A DNA stretch of 64,000 nucleotides from Monocercomonoides exilis (GCA_001643675.2 LSRY02000027.1:934501-998500), one strand, 5' to 3'. Positions 1-11,879 are shown, numbered from the stretch's first letter. Program-made: numbers and translations. The notes: generated by a model from the letters alone, not told the origin.

Positions 1-3000
1 TGGAGAGGTTTGGTGAAGGGAAATACGGAACTGGGGTGATATTGCCTTCTTCCTCTTCTTCTTCAAAATCGTCTTCTTCATTAGCTTCTTCTCCTTCTCC
101 TTCTGTTTCTCCTTCTGTTTCTCCTTCTTCTCATTCAATTTCATCATCATCATCATCATTTTCTTCTTCTTCTTCTTCTCATCCTCCCTCTCCATCTTCT
201 TCCTTCTCTCCCTCCACTCTCCCTGCCCCTTCTTTCCCTGTCTATGTTCCTTCTTCTTCTCTTTCGCCTTTCATCCAAAAACCAGCTGAAAAGGAGCTTT
301 TGTTCCTTCAATCAGTTCAGTTGTTTGAAGAAGCGGTTCCTCTTGTGTTGAAAGCGATGGAGATTAACAGCAGAAGAAAAGGGGTGTTGTTTGCGAATAA
401 ACATAGGATTTATAATCCAGTTGAGTTGGAGAAGGGAAAAGAAGGAGGAGAAGGAAGAGGAGAAGAGGGAGAAAGAGGAAGAGGAGAAGGAAGAAATGAA
501 GGAGAGAAAGAAAAAGGAGAGGAAAAAGAAAATGTTGTTGATGAGAAGCAGATGAGGTCGTTGTGGAGGAAATCAAAGGAACAGCCATTGACATTGGGTG
601 TTTTGTTGCAGATGATGAAACAAGAAGTTATGAATAGCAGAAATACAGAAAAAACAGAAAAAACAGAAAAATTTGATAAGTCAAATGAATCAAATAAAAC
701 TAATAAGACAAATAAATTAGATTCAATGAGTAATATTGACTTCTCAAATCTCTCATCGTTTCTGAATCTGTTTGAGTTCAACACACAGTTAACATCTGAT
801 TCATTCATAGCTCATTCCAATTCTTCTTCCTCTTCATCTGCTTCTCTTTCTTCTCTTTCTCCTTCTCTTGCATTGTCCCCCGTTCCGCTTTTCCCTCTCC
901 CTATCCCTCAATCTCTTCCCTTGACTGCTTCTTGCTTTGCCTTCTTTGCAGCAATCGAAGAGCAAAACAAGAAATTTGAGCATCATTCAGCAATTGTGCA
1001 GAAGCTGATGAATTTGTATTTGGTGAAGAACCAGAAGATTCAGCAGGAACAGAATAAGAAGACGAAGGAGAAAGAGAAAGAGAAGGAGAAGGAAAAAGAG
1101 AAGGAGAAGGAGAAAACAAAAGGAAGTGGCAAAGGCAAAGAGAAAGATAAAGACAAAGACAAAGAAAAGAACAAATTCAAAGCAGACAATATATCAAATA
1201 AAGAAAATGACACCCAAACACAACAAGAAGAAGAAAATGAAGGAGGAAACATGGAATTTGATGGACATTCAATTGCATCTTCATCATCATCATCTTCTTC
1301 TTCTTCTTCTATGTCATCACCAAGAAACAACAAATATAACAGTGAGTCTCAGGAAATTGATGAGCTATGCACTTCTTGTTCAGCAGAATCAATTCCAATA
1401 TCACCTTCTCATCAATTGAATGCAGATGGCAATGAAAACAATGGCATGGTAAAATCAAGTTCTCCATTTGATTATTCATCCCCTTCAAAACAATTGTCTT
1501 CTCCATCGTCAGCATCAACAGCTTCATTCTCTTCGTTTTCATCTTCATTCCCCCCACAAATAGAGAACGAAGAAGCAAACATTGTATCTGTCTTTACTAT
1601 TCTCCCTGCTTCTGCCATTCAAAGCTTCCCTCCTCTTTCTCTCTGGAGTCAAGTGATCAAGCAGGTCATCCCCAAACACTCTCATATTGCTGCCCAGATC
1701 TGCCTCAATCACACAATGAATGGCTGGTTGAAAGCTCCTCAGATTAAACAAACAAAGATAGAAAAGAAAATGCTAACTGATCCAAAACCAGTTGGTGTAT
1801 TTGCATTGACTGAGAAAGAAGACAACACGAATGATGAGCGCTTGTTCCCACTGGAGAAATCGATTGTTCTGAAGTCTCCAGCCACTCTTGCTGCAACTTT
1901 GGTGAATTTGCCTCTTTTCTGCTCATTCACTTTTGTTGTTCTGAGGCAATTCATCCGATCAATTGGCTCCTCTGCTCCTTCTGTTCTTGCTCCTTTGCTT
2001 CTCTCCAATGGAAAGATGAATTATTCTTTGGGCCGAAAGAACAAAAGCCACAAAGAAGGCATTTTGAACTGGAGGTCGGGATCAACCACTGATTGGATTG
2101 CGCTTGTGAACTATTCTGAGAGTGTTGCAGGAGATGAAGAAGATTCTGAAGCTGAGGATGAAAAAGAAGAGAAAGAGACAAGCAATGAAAATGGTGTTGG
2201 AGGTGATGGAAACAGCAATGCAGCGAATGAACAACAGAGAAGTTCTGATGATGAGAACGAGTCATTTGCTCCAAATGGACCAGCTTCTCCTGTTTCTTCA
2301 AAGAAAGGAAGAACTTCTTCTTCTTCTTCTTCTTCCTCTTCAAAAGCACAGGGAAGCGAATCCTCAAAACAGCACAATCCAAATGCATCGCCATTCTCCA
2401 AGTCGCACATACCTGCTCCTCTTCCAACAATCACCACGAATCTGTATTCGTCTTCTTCCTCTGTTCCTTTACTGATGAAATCATCATCTTCATCATCTTC
2501 CTCCTCCTCCTCTATATCTTCCTCTCGAAAGGCCTCAATGCTCCAATTGCCAGAGGGGCTTGTATCGCTGTCTGGAACAGGTGAGTCCAATGATTATGAG
2601 AATGATCAATCAAGACGTTTTGCTCCGCTCATAGCCTCATCGTTAAATATCACCAAATCGCTTTCAATTCAGACACCGCTTCCGCCTCCTCCATTGGTGG
2701 AACCCTTCCACGAGGCGGAAGACGAAAGTGAGGAAGAGGCAGAGAAAGAAACAGAGGGACAAAAGGAGAGTGAAGCAGCGATTGTTAGTGCAGAACAGGG
2801 AAATGTGGGAGCAGAGAAGCAAGTTGGTGGGCAGAGCAATGGGAAGAAGATGTGTGTTGATCAGCATCATCAGATTGTTAACACATTGCAAGAGAAATTG
2901 AAAGCAACATTTGATTTCTTGTCTTCTTCGGCTACACATTTGTGTCTCCTTCATATTCTCCTTGCCTTCTACATGCAAATTGACAAGCTTTTTGACAGCT

Positions 3001-6000
3001 CTGCTGAAACGTCAGCGAAGAAATTGATTGAATCTGTGTCTCATTGTTCATCTTCGACAATTGAGAGATTGAAGAATGCTATGTACAATATTACAGCAGA
3101 TGAAGCCAGTGAATCGTTTGATGTTTTCACACAAGAAAACAAGCATAATATCAGTTTTGCGAAATTTGTGCGAAAGATAATTGAAATAGCTGCAAAAGAA
3201 AGTGCTTCTTCAGCGCCTGCAGTTGAAAATTCTTCTTCTTTTATCTCAAAGCGATTCTCTCTTTCAACAATGGCAGAAGACTCTGCCATTCTCTGCAAAT
3301 GTGCTTTGTGCGACTCAAAAACAGAATCAACAGAAAATATTCTTGTTCCTCGTCTTCTCTCAGAATTCTTCTCAAAATACAATTCAATCATCACTTCTGC
3401 CTCTGATAAATCACGTTCTTTATTCCAAACACAACTTTCACCAAAGCCATTTTCTTTTGATTCTTCTGTTTCAATCAGTCCATTTGATGAGACAGAGAGA
3501 ATTCTGCATTGCCAAGTGTCGATGATATGGAATGCCCCCGTACAGCAGAAGAAGGTGCTGAAGAGATTGCTCAGAAAGAGCGCAATATCAACATTGTTGT
3601 GGGAGAAAGTGTGTGGATGCATTCATCGAGCATTGATGGCTGAGAAGACAGGAATAGAAAAAGAGAAGGAGAAGGAGAAGATGGAAAATGATGCGAAAAA
3701 AGAAGCGGAAAAAAGAGAAATGATTGAAGCAAACAACAGGAATGACAAAATTGAATCAAATAGCAAACAAGCTGAAGATAGCAGCGCTAAAGAAGGGGTT
3801 GATTGGTTGCCATTTGTTCGTTCTTATCCTCTGCAGGTGTTGTATCTTCGAAGCATGACGCTTCTGTCAATGCTGCTCAGAATAACAGCAGATGAAGTGA
3901 AAGAGATGGAAGAACAGCAATCAAATGGATGCGAATCAATGAAGGATGAAGAAAAGAAAGGCAAAACTTCAGTTGAGGAAGGTGCAAAGATAGGAGCAAT
4001 GCAATCAGTTGAATGTTTGCGAATGTTGAATGTGTCTCAGTCATTGCTGACGCCTTTGATTATGTTTATCATGCAGAGTATGTTGGTGCCTGCTATTGAT
4101 GCACAGAAGAAGCAAGAAAATGCAAAAGTTGCGGAACTGCTGAAGAGTGAAAGTGGGGTTAATGGAAACGAGAATTCTTCTTCTGCTGTAGCTGCTTCTG
4201 TTGATGGAAACACTTCACAAGGAACAGAACAACCTGAAACTTCGAAAACAGAAAAGGAGATCAAAGAAAAAGATAGCAAAAATACTGCTAATTTTATAAT
4301 GTTTGATCCATTCTCTCAATCAGCTCATCCAACAGAAGACATCTCAATGCATTCGATTGCCTTGCCTGTTCCATTTGCCTCTTCTCTTCATCCCTCTGCT
4401 CTTTGGATGCCTCCATCGTCACTTGCAGCATTCCTTTCCTCTCATTACGATGTGTATGTCAACCACCCATACCCAACATTCTTTGGCCTTCCTGAAGCCA
4501 CTCAAAACTCGTTCATTGAACAGATTGTAGATCTGACCGCGAATTCAGTCGAGGCTCTGGTTCAGATGCCTATTCCTACAGATCTGAGTGATAGCGATGT
4601 TGTAGCTTCTTCTATTTCTTCTTCTGCATCTTCAAGTCGATCTTCAGCAAATCCTGCTGTAAATGAAAAATCCATTAAACGAGCATTGCTCTTGCACTTC
4701 TTCCCATTTGCATTCATTCAAACGCTTTTGCTTCTCTTTTTCAGACAGTACATCACTCTTTCTGTACAATCGTCTTCAGGGATTGTTATTTACAGGCCTG
4801 TTCCTCAGTCTGCAAGCTCTGAAGATTCATCCTCTGCAACATCTGGTCAAATGAATGATGACCACAGGGCATCTTCTTCATCCAAAGCACAAAATGGAAA
4901 TGCCAATTCAAATTCAAGCTGCAATTCTAGCATTGCTGCTTCCTCTTCTTCTTCTTCTTCAAGTGACTCATTACAAGACGAGCTTGAGGATTATGAACAG
5001 GACTTCATGAAGTCAGCGATGACGATCACGAAAGACGAGATTCTGGAGAGTAAACGGAAAGATCAGGCAGAATCAAGGAGAAGAGACATCGAATGGACTA
5101 AAGTGCGCACCACTCAGGACACACTGAGGATTGGAGAGGTGTCAGCCAGAAGCAATGTGTTGCAGAAGATAGTGGTTGCGCTGGCCAACTGGGTGAGTGT
5201 GGTGCCAGAGATGAAAGAATGTGTTGTGCTTTCCATTCTGTTCTTGAACTCAATCTCGCCAATTTCACTCAATCCATCGCTGCTTGATTTGCTGGTGTAC
5301 TCTTTGGATGAAGGAACATACGTACAGAAGCTGACTGAGAAGGAGAAGAAGTGGAGATACGATGTGAAGAATGCGGCATCCATTTATGTTGAAGTGGCAC
5401 CAGAACCAGACAGAATGGCAACTCTTATGGATTCTTCTTCAAGCAAATTAGATGGAAATGAAGCGAATTTCAAGTTTTCAAATGAAACACAAAGTCCAAA
5501 TGAAGCTCCGGCAGTTCTGGATGAATCACGAAACCCTCTGGTTGCTCCTGCTTCTACGTCAAATGTTACGTTGCAGTCGTCATTCCCTTCAGTTGTTGTT
5601 CACAGAACGGAATCTGTTGTTTTGACAGACCAAGGAAAACAAACTTTCACAGAAGAGAAGAGACTCTTAATGCGAACTCAATCAATTGCATTTGAAGACG
5701 AACAACTTCCGAAAGCAGAAAAAGAGGAGCCTGCGAAATGTATTCTGTCTTCTTCTCGAGTGCTTTCATTCGCTTTTGGTTCAATTGTCATATGCGATTC
5801 AACTTATTTTGGTGTGTTTGTGGTCACAACTACACATTTGATGTTCTTTGCTGCTTCTTCTGACCCAAAGAGCAAACAAAGTGATACAAACGCACAATCA
5901 TCGGCAGCAGCTCCTTCAAAAGCAGCTGCGGCGACTGCAGAACAAACTTTGATTGAAGTAACAGAAACCTCTTTTGCAGTTCCTGATGATTGGACAGAAG

Positions 6001-7949
6001 AGACAGTCATTCCATTGCTTTCCAGTGAAAAAAAGAGCAAAGATACAAAATTGCCAAAGGGCTTGCTTCTTCCAATGCAACTTATGCGTTTGAGAAAAGC
6101 AGAGGATGCAACTGATCGAACGTTTGAGCGTCTTCTTTGTGGGAATTACTCGCATTTCGAGCAGTTGAGTGTGGAAGATCTGTCATATTCAATTTCATTA
6201 GCTGGGGTTAAGACAGAGAGAGAGGAAGGAGGAAACAAGGGCTCTTCACAGACGTCTGGTTCTGGCATCGAGCATGCATTTCCACCTTATCTGAAAGAGC
6301 AGAACTTATTTGCTAAATGTCTGTTGGCGAGTCAAGATTCAACAGACTCTTTACCTCCAATAAATGGAGCAAGTGTTGCTGCCCCTTCGTGTTATTATAC
6401 TCATCTGTCATCTCTTTTGCCTCAAGAAAAGAATTCCTCTAAAAAGCTTCAAACTGCAACTGTCTCAAGAAGCAAGACTATGAATGAATCTTCGGCTTTG
6501 TCTACTTCTGCAGATGGAGAAGCAAATGTGCCACCTGAACCGCTCTCGCCTTTACCACAAGAATATCCACGAGCTCAAACGTTCAATGGAGAGGCATTGC
6601 AATCACAGCACAATCTTATTGAAAAGGTTTCACATTCTGCTTCTCGCTCACCTGATCCTTCTGAATCATCAGCTGCTGATGATTCTTCGTCTATCAACAA
6701 GAATCCATATCTCGAAGCCATTGATAGGCTGACCTTTTTCTTCTCCATTCCGATTGAGGCCCTGGCAAATGTTATCATCACTCATCCATTCTATTCAATG
6801 TGCCAGATGGTTGGATTGGATGTGCACAGGACATTCATCGAATGGAGCAGCGAGGCAAAGGAGCTTGTTGAAGAGCAGGAGAGAGAGAAAGAGCTGGAGA
6901 TCCAAAGATTTGAGATTCTAACGGGAGTGAAGCGTGTGCGGAAGGAGAGAGGTGATCTGCTCTTCTTCTCGTTCTCTTGCCCTTCCACCTTTAGATTACA
7001 GAGAGTGCAACAAGCCATCATAGAGCTTGTTTCGTACAACAATCACATCAAGATGGAAAATACAACTACTTCATCAAAAAAACTGGATGATGCACTGAAA
7101 CACACCGCCTCAACAGCACTCTCATTGGACTGCTCTATTGATTCTTCAGTCAGAATGTGGTGTCTTGATCGCGAAAAGGAAGCTGAATCGAGCAGCTTCA
7201 CCATCCCCGAGAGGCTTCGAATGCCTCTGCTGCCCACAGTTTATCCGCAGACATCCAAAAAATCGGAGAAGAAATCATCTTCTTCGCGTTCGTTGTCGAT
7301 TCCTTTGAATCTTCCTTCGAGATTCCTACTTCCGCTTTCTGAGCGTATCTTGTACCAGGCCATGTGCTTCATCTGCACCAATGAAGATGCAATCGCCCAG
7401 AAAGAAAGGAAGAGGTATTTGAAGCTGACGAGGCGGACAGTCGAGAAGAAGAAAGGAAGCATCAGCTTCAGAGAAGAAAGCGGGAAGGACAAAACAGAAA
7501 AGATGGAAGAAGACAAGACAAGGAAATGGAAGCGTATTATTATTTCTCTTTCACGAATCAGACTTTGCGAGCATACGATTGATCTTACAAAGTGGAGAAG
7601 CTCTGATAGTGATGATGAGTTTGCTTATGTTTCCAGCTCTGTTTCGTTCATCCAGTTTGTCAATTACGAGAAAAAGATGTATGCAAAGCAGCAACGTTGC
7701 TCTTCATCATCATCTTCTTCTTCTTCTTCTTCTTCAATTAGTACAGTTGATTGTCCTCACAGATGCATTCAGCCAATTCTAGACGATTCACTAGCTGTAA
7801 AATTGATGTACATTGATGACTTCCAAGGCAGCGAAAAATCTATTGTGCTGAAGTTTAGCTGTCTCGAAGCACTGAACTCGTTTGTTGTGCTGATGCGTTC
7901 GATTGTTGAGGAAAAGTTTGTTTTGGGTCAGAAGCAAAATAGTGAATAA
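1..7949 (+). CDS. Giant Ser/Glu-rich protein of unknown function, 5' partial
   Basis: The reading frame is open from the first bases of the window (codons begin at base 3) to the TAA at 7947-7949, giving about 2648 residues without an intron. The true start lies upstream; the first in-window Met is not the start. The N-terminal 80 residues are almost pure Ser/Pro. Poly-Ser and Lys/Glu tracts recur at about 1080-1180, 1275-1310, 2310-2340, 2480-2520 and 7700-7735. Between them lie helical, Leu-rich blocks typical of a large scaffold. Two segments look like divergent PH/GRAM-type strands: one at about 5740-5860, where a Val/Phe-rich beta segment is followed by a 'GVFVVTTTHLMFF' strand, and one at the C-terminus (7790-7910), a strand-plus-helix ending. 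No BEACH or kinase motifs are visible. I do not recognise the family. The stop codon overlaps an AATAAA hexamer. Confidence 0.85.
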   Translation, partial: ERFGEGKYGTGVILPSSSSSSKSSSSLASSPSPSVSPSVSPSSHSISSSSSSFSSSSSSHPPSPSSSFSPSTLPAPSFPVYVPSSSLSPFIQKPAEKELLFLQSVQLFEEAVPLVLKAMEINSRRKGVLFANKHRIYNPVELEKGKEGGEGRGEEGERGRGEGRNEGEKEKGEEKENVVDEKQMRSLWRKSKEQPLTLGVLLQMMKQEVMNSRNTEKTEKTEKFDKSNESNKTNKTNKLDSMSNIDFSNLSSFLNLFEFNTQLTSDSFIAHSNSSSSSSASLSSLSPSLALSPVPLFPLPIPQSLPLTASCFAFFAAIEEQNKKFEHHSAIVQKLMNLYLVKNQKIQQEQNKKTKEKEKEKEKEKEKEKEKTKGSGKGKEKDKDKDKEKNKFKADNISNKENDTQTQQEEENEGGNMEFDGHSIASSSSSSSSSSSMSSPRNNKYNSESQEIDELCTSCSAESIPISPSHQLNADGNENNGMVKSSSPFDYSSPSKQLSSPSSASTASFSSFSSSFPPQIENEEANIVSVFTILPASAIQSFPPLSLWSQVIKQVIPKHSHIAAQICLNHTMNGWLKAPQIKQTKIEKKMLTDPKPVGVFALTEKEDNTNDERLFPLEKSIVLKSPATLAATLVNLPLFCSFTFVVLRQFIRSIGSSAPSVLAPLLLSNGKMNYSLGRKNKSHKEGILNWRSGSTTDWIALVNYSESVAGDEEDSEAEDEKEEKETSNENGVGGDGNSNAANEQQRSSDDENESFAPNGPASPVSSKKGRTSSSSSSSSSKAQGSESSKQHNPNASPFSKSHIPAPLPTITTNLYSSSSSVPLLMKSSSSSSSSSSSISSSRKASMLQLPEGLVSLSGTGESNDYENDQSRRFAPLIASSLNITKSLSIQTPLPPPPLVEPFHEAEDESEEEAEKETEGQKESEAAIVSAEQGNVGAEKQVGGQSNGKKMCVDQHHQIVNTLQEKLKATFDFLSSSATHLCLLHILLAFYMQIDKLFDSSAETSAKKLIESVSHCSSSTIERLKNAMYNITADEASESFDVFTQENKHNISFAKFVRKIIEIAAKESASSAPAVENSSSFISKRFSLSTMAEDSAILCKCALCDSKTESTENILVPRLLSEFFSKYNSIITSASDKSRSLFQTQLSPKPFSFDSSVSISPFDETERILHCQVSMIWNAPVQQKKVLKRLLRKSAISTLLWEKVCGCIHRALMAEKTGIEKEKEKEKMENDAKKEAEKREMIEANNRNDKIESNSKQAEDSSAKEGVDWLPFVRSYPLQVLYLRSMTLLSMLLRITADEVKEMEEQQSNGCESMKDEEKKGKTSVEEGAKIGAMQSVECLRMLNVSQSLLTPLIMFIMQSMLVPAIDAQKKQENAKVAELLKSESGVNGNENSSSAVAASVDGNTSQGTEQPETSKTEKEIKEKDSKNTANFIMFDPFSQSAHPTEDISMHSIALPVPFASSLHPSALWMPPSSLAAFLSSHYDVYVNHPYPTFFGLPEATQNSFIEQIVDLTANSVEALVQMPIPTDLSDSDVVASSISSSASSSRSSANPAVNEKSIKRALLLHFFPFAFIQTLLLLFFRQYITLSVQSSSGIVIYRPVPQSASSEDSSSATSGQMNDDHRASSSSKAQNGNANSNSSCNSSIAASSSSSSSSDSLQDELEDYEQDFMKSAMTITKDEILESKRKDQAESRRRDIEWTKVRTTQDTLRIGEVSARSNVLQKIVVALANWVSVVPEMKECVVLSILFLNSISPISLNPSLLDLLVYSLDEGTYVQKLTEKEKKWRYDVKNAASIYVEVAPEPDRMATLMDSSSSKLDGNEANFKFSNETQSPNEAPAVLDESRNPLVAPASTSNVTLQSSFPSVVVHRTESVVLTDQGKQTFTEEKRLLMRTQSIAFEDEQLPKAEKEEPAKCILSSSRVLSFAFGSIVICDSTYFGVFVVTTTHLMFFAASSDPKSKQSDTNAQSSAAAPSKAAAATAEQTLIEVTETSFAVPDDWTEETVIPLLSSEKKSKDTKLPKGLLLPMQLMRLRKAEDATDRTFERLLCGNYSHFEQLSVEDLSYSISLAGVKTEREEGGNKGSSQTSGSGIEHAFPPYLKEQNLFAKCLLASQDSTDSLPPINGASVAAPSCYYTHLSSLLPQEKNSSKKLQTATVSRSKTMNESSALSTSADGEANVPPEPLSPLPQEYPRAQTFNGEALQSQHNLIEKVSHSASRSPDPSESSAADDSSSINKNPYLEAIDRLTFFFSIPIEALANVIITHPFYSMCQMVGLDVHRTFIEWSSEAKELVEEQEREKELEIQRFEILTGVKRVRKERGDLLFFSFSCPSTFRLQRVQQAIIELVSYNNHIKMENTTTSSKKLDDALKHTASTALSLDCSIDSSVRMWCLDREKEAESSSFTIPERLRMPLLPTVYPQTSKKSEKKSSSSRSLSIPLNLPSRFLLPLSERILYQAMCFICTNEDAIAQKERKRYLKLTRRTVEKKKGSISFREESGKDKTEKMEEDKTRKWKRIIISLSRIRLCEHTIDLTKWRSSDSDDEFAYVSSSVSFIQFVNYEKKMYAKQQRCSSSSSSSSSSSSISTVDCPHRCIQPILDDSLAVKLMYIDDFQGSEKSIVLKFSCLEALNSFVVLMRSIVEEKFVLGQKQNSE

Positions 7950-8291
7950 ATTGAAAAGGTTAAATAAATAAATTAATTAAAAAAAAAAGTTAATTTTGTA
8001 ATGTAAAATTTATGTTTATAATCTATCTTGCTGTATAGGATTCATTCCGTGTTGCTTATAGATTTCTGAAAATTGTGTTTTTATTGTTATTTCAAATCAA
8101 GAGACTATATTCTGTAAATTGTTTTGATTTCTTTTTCTTTTTCTTTTTCTTTTCTTTTCCTTTTTTTTTTACGAAATTTCAATTTTATAAGTTTACTTAT
8201 TTTTTTTAAATAAAAGTTGATGATTATCTATTTATAATAGATGAAATCTATAAAAATAAATATTTTCTTAAAGAGAGTTAGATTTGAAAAA

Positions 8292-8324
<33 letters not shown>

Positions 8325-9188
8325 GTTATTCCTGTTATATGTTTTGAAATTCGAAAGAATTTGTTGAAGTTTGTACATTGAAACAATTTTTATTTTGACT
8401 TTCTATTTAATTTAGTTTAAACCACATGCATTTTTAGTAATATTTGTGATAATTTCATTAAAGTTTATTGGAAAATATGTTTGACACTGTTTCATTGTTT
8501 TTGTTTTTTCTGCAAAGCTAAGTTTTCCGTTGGCCTGTGTTTCCGAAATTTTATAAAAATATTTTATCTATTTTTTGGAGCAAGAAAATTGGGAGGAATT
8601 AAATAATCGTGCAAATTAACAAATGTCAAGGGCATTAAAAAGAAAAATACGTTGGATACTAATTTTTCTCTGACTTATTTAATAAATAAACAATGAAAAA
8701 TCAATGAAATGAACATATACAAGATCATTAAATAGAAAGTTAAAAAAAAAAAAAAACTTGATAAATAGAATGTACGATAACTTATAGAACTAAAATACAT
8801 GTAAGATATGAAAATAAAATAAAGACAAGCAGGAAATGTTTTGACAAAGATTGCTTCGAAAGCATTCTTCGTCCACAAAAAACGAGAAAACTTGATATGA
8901 TTCCGATTATAAACGCGAAATGCGTGTGAATGTGTGTGAATGCATGTGGGTATGTGTGAGTGTGTGCATGAATGTGTCATGATGCAATGTTGTGAGGATG
9001 TTTAAATATTGTGCAAGATAGAATATTTGTAAATAATAACACAATAAACAAACAGAGAAACACTCTTTTGTCATCTTTACAGACAACGGTTCAAATCACA
9101 TATCTTTAATTAATAAATTAACTTATTAATTTTCTTTTCAAGTATTCTCCAGCAGAATCAAATTGAATTCTTCCTTGTCTCTTTGCTT
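7950..9188. other. AT-rich intergenic spacer
   Basis: This is the space between the convergent 3' ends of the giant gene and the pseudokinase gene. It holds homopolymer tracts (a long T run near 8290-8325) and a TG-rich quasi-repeat at about 8928-8980 built on a TGTGTGAATG-like unit. I see no coding or RNA gene. Confidence 0.6.
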
Positions 9189-11879
9189 TCAAACAATCTT
9201 CAGATGCCCCAACAAAATCGCTGCATTTGTAGCATACGGTGTGTCCTCATTCGAAGCCAGCTCTTTAATTCTGCTGGTATGCACCGTGGCTCTTGCCTCT
9301 TCTCTCGTCTCGCTTGTTCCTTTGTCCATCAGCTGCACAAGCACCCACAGCGCATTCTGATACATTCGCTCCGTCTCGCCTTCAATCAGCTCTCCGCAGC
9401 GCTTGTGCACTTTGTGCTTCAAGATGAGCTCGTGGTTTGCTGCAAGAAGCAGAAGGATGTTGGAAGCGAATGAAGAAAATTTTAAACAAATTTGGATTAA
9501 AAAATGAATAAAAATATTTTTAAAAAATAATTTGTTTATAGATAGAATTTCATTTTTTTCACTATATTGTATTTTCTTATAAACTACATATTTATCACAT
9601 AGTGATAGCACACCTGGATGTTTTGATAGATCGCACAGTGAATACAAACAACCAACTCGAGAATTTATCGACTGCTCTTCATCGACAATCAGATCTGACA
9701 TAAACGGAACAGTTGGCGCAAATTGTTCAGGAAGTGGGAGTGTGTTGTGCAGATATGAGAGTGTATGCACCAAATGAATCTTCGTCTCCTTGTTTCTTGT
9801 TGTCTGAAACGCATTGAACAATGTCTGCAGGCCATCAATATCGCTGATCACCTTCCAGTACGGGTGCTGATCAAACCCTCCCACAGAATTCTTCGCCGCA
9901 AGCACAAAGTTGTTCAGGCTGATGCTCACATACTTCAGCAGCGACTCGCTCCTGATCGACAGCAGCTTGATCAGCGCATGCAGACACCCCGCATCCACAA
10001 GCTGCTTCGTGATCTTCATCGACAGCGGCACCGTGAACCGCTGCAGCGCCAAAATGTGGTTCCCGCTCAGCTCCTCCAGCGGCAGGCCAATCATCTCCAC
10101 CAGCTCTCTGCCCAGCCCTGGTGTGAACACCTCCTCTGCATGCTGCCCATTGCCAAAGAGCGACGTGGCGATGATGCGGCAGATCTCGTCGCGGACAGAG
10201 CGGGGCACAGGCCGCAGCTGCAGAACACGCTCGAACAGGCGGAACAGCAGGACAGGCGTCATCGCAGCTCTTCTCTCTGCAGTTAGCTCTTTCTGACGAA
10301 GAATATCTGCGAATAGGGTGAGCTCACATCGTAACGCAGTGGGTGGTGGAAGGGACTGCTGGTTTGAAGAGACAGGGCGGTCTGAGGCAGAGGAAGAGGA
10401 AGAGGAAGAGGTAGATATGGATGCGAGTGTGGGCGTGAGTGTGGATGCGAGTGGAGAGAAAGAAGAGAATGTTGTGTTGCGATCAGAGCGGAATGGTGTG
10501 GCAGGAGAAGATGGAATGCCCAGTTGTGCAAAAGAAGCAGAAGAGGTGTTGTCGAAGCGCTGAGACGGCGTGGACTGCGGAGTTGATGAAAAAGGAGAAG
10601 GAGAAGTCGTTGGAGAAGGAGACGCAGATGGTGATGCAGATGGTAAAGGTTGAGCGGACGACGAATATTCCGGCAGAGAAGCACAATTATCAATACTTTG
10701 CGTTTGAGGTGTTGCAGGTTTCTGAACAGCAGCAGAAGTACCATTTGCAGAAGGTGCAGATGGCGTTAAATGAGAAGTGGTGGAAGACAAAAAAGAGGTT
10801 GTTGTCATAGTTGAATTAAGAGAAGAAGATGGTGACGATGATAATGAAGATGAATTTAAGCTTTTCTGAATGTATGGATGGATCAGAGTGATTATGTGCA
10901 TTGATAGTTCAGGTCCAATAACTGACAATATTTCGGTAGCTTCCTTCCATTTTTTGTTTTCGTCAATATAAAATTGCTCTCTTTTTTTCAACTTTGTTAT
11001 TTCCTGCTGAAGTTCAATGTTCTGCTCTTCCATTTCCTTAAACCTTTCTGATTCAGCAATTCTGCTTGATATTGCTTCGTTTTGAACAAGCTCTTTTGAT
11101 GTAATTCTTTGTTTTGAATCCTTTCATTTTGATTTCCATGGATTTTTTTCATATATATTCAAAATAATAACAAATATCAATAAAAAGACAGAGAAAATTT
11201 GTTTATCAGAGCAAACAGCATTAAGACATTGAATTATTATCCTTTTAAGCTGATAAGATAGTTCAGTTGGAAGTTGGTTCATCAGATCAGATTCAGATAG
11301 CTCACCTGTAATATCTGGCTTTTTATTCAGAAGCATTTCAAAGACAACTACTCCAAGAGAATAAATATCGCATTGTTCCGTATATCTTTTTTATTAAAAA
11401 GAAAATGCCATAATAAAATAGAATTGTGAAAATATGAAAAGGAAATCCAAAGCAAACATAGATCCATGAATTAATTCTGGTGCAAGATATTCTCTAAGAA
11501 AATCATAAAAAATTTTTTATTACGTAAAATGATCCAAACAATTTGCAATGAAAATCTGTCGTTTCATCATTATCCAGTGCACTTGAAGCTAAACACTCAT
11601 CTTTTAGCTTGAAATGGTTATGGCCCAAAGAAAGAATAGAATCAGGTGCGACATTTCGATAATATTTTTTTTGTTCATGGATTTTGAAAAGCGCATGCCC
11701 AATATCTGCTAATAAATTCCAAACAGCCTTTTTTATCAAAATTATTTATGAGATGTTTGTATTGCAATACAAGAAGAAAAACAAACAAATTCATTGAAAA
11801 CAATTCCACATTGAACATTCTTGTTTAATTTAAAGCTCAAAGTTGTATATTGCGAATCGAATTCTCTATCATCGATCAT
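9189..11879 (-). CDS. N-lobe-less pseudokinase fused to armadillo/HEAT repeats, 6 exons
   Basis: Proposed CDS: complement of 9189-9439, 9614-11120, 11217-11385, 11458-11493, 11540-11727 and 11787-11879, 747 residues, all joins in frame. Residues about 32-185 are a kinase C-lobe: a catalytic-loop-like 'YYRNVAPDSIL', an 'APEL' motif, 'DIYSLGVVVFEML' (subdomain IX) and 'CLNADSKQRITSKEL' (subdomain XI). The catalytic HRD is YRN and the DFG position reads DEC. No glycine loop or VAIK lysine precedes it, because an in-frame stop lies just upstream of the chosen ATG at 11879. A short coiled coil (about 190-240) and a Ser/Pro linker (about 250-420) lead to an alpha-solenoid C-terminus of armadillo/HEAT type (about 424-747). 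A TATATAAAGG-like box lies about 75 bp upstream of the ATG. An undetected upstream exon carrying an N-lobe is possible. Likely a scaffold rather than an active kinase. Confidence 0.75.

Noticed and set aside
2111-2590. Antisense acidic ORF within the first giant gene
   Set aside because: It mirrors poly-Ser codons (TCT/TTC read as GAA/GAG) on the opposite strand.
36-7949. BEACH-domain protein identity for the giant gene
   Set aside because: A PH-like strand pattern is present, but none of the diagnostic BEACH-domain motifs are visible.
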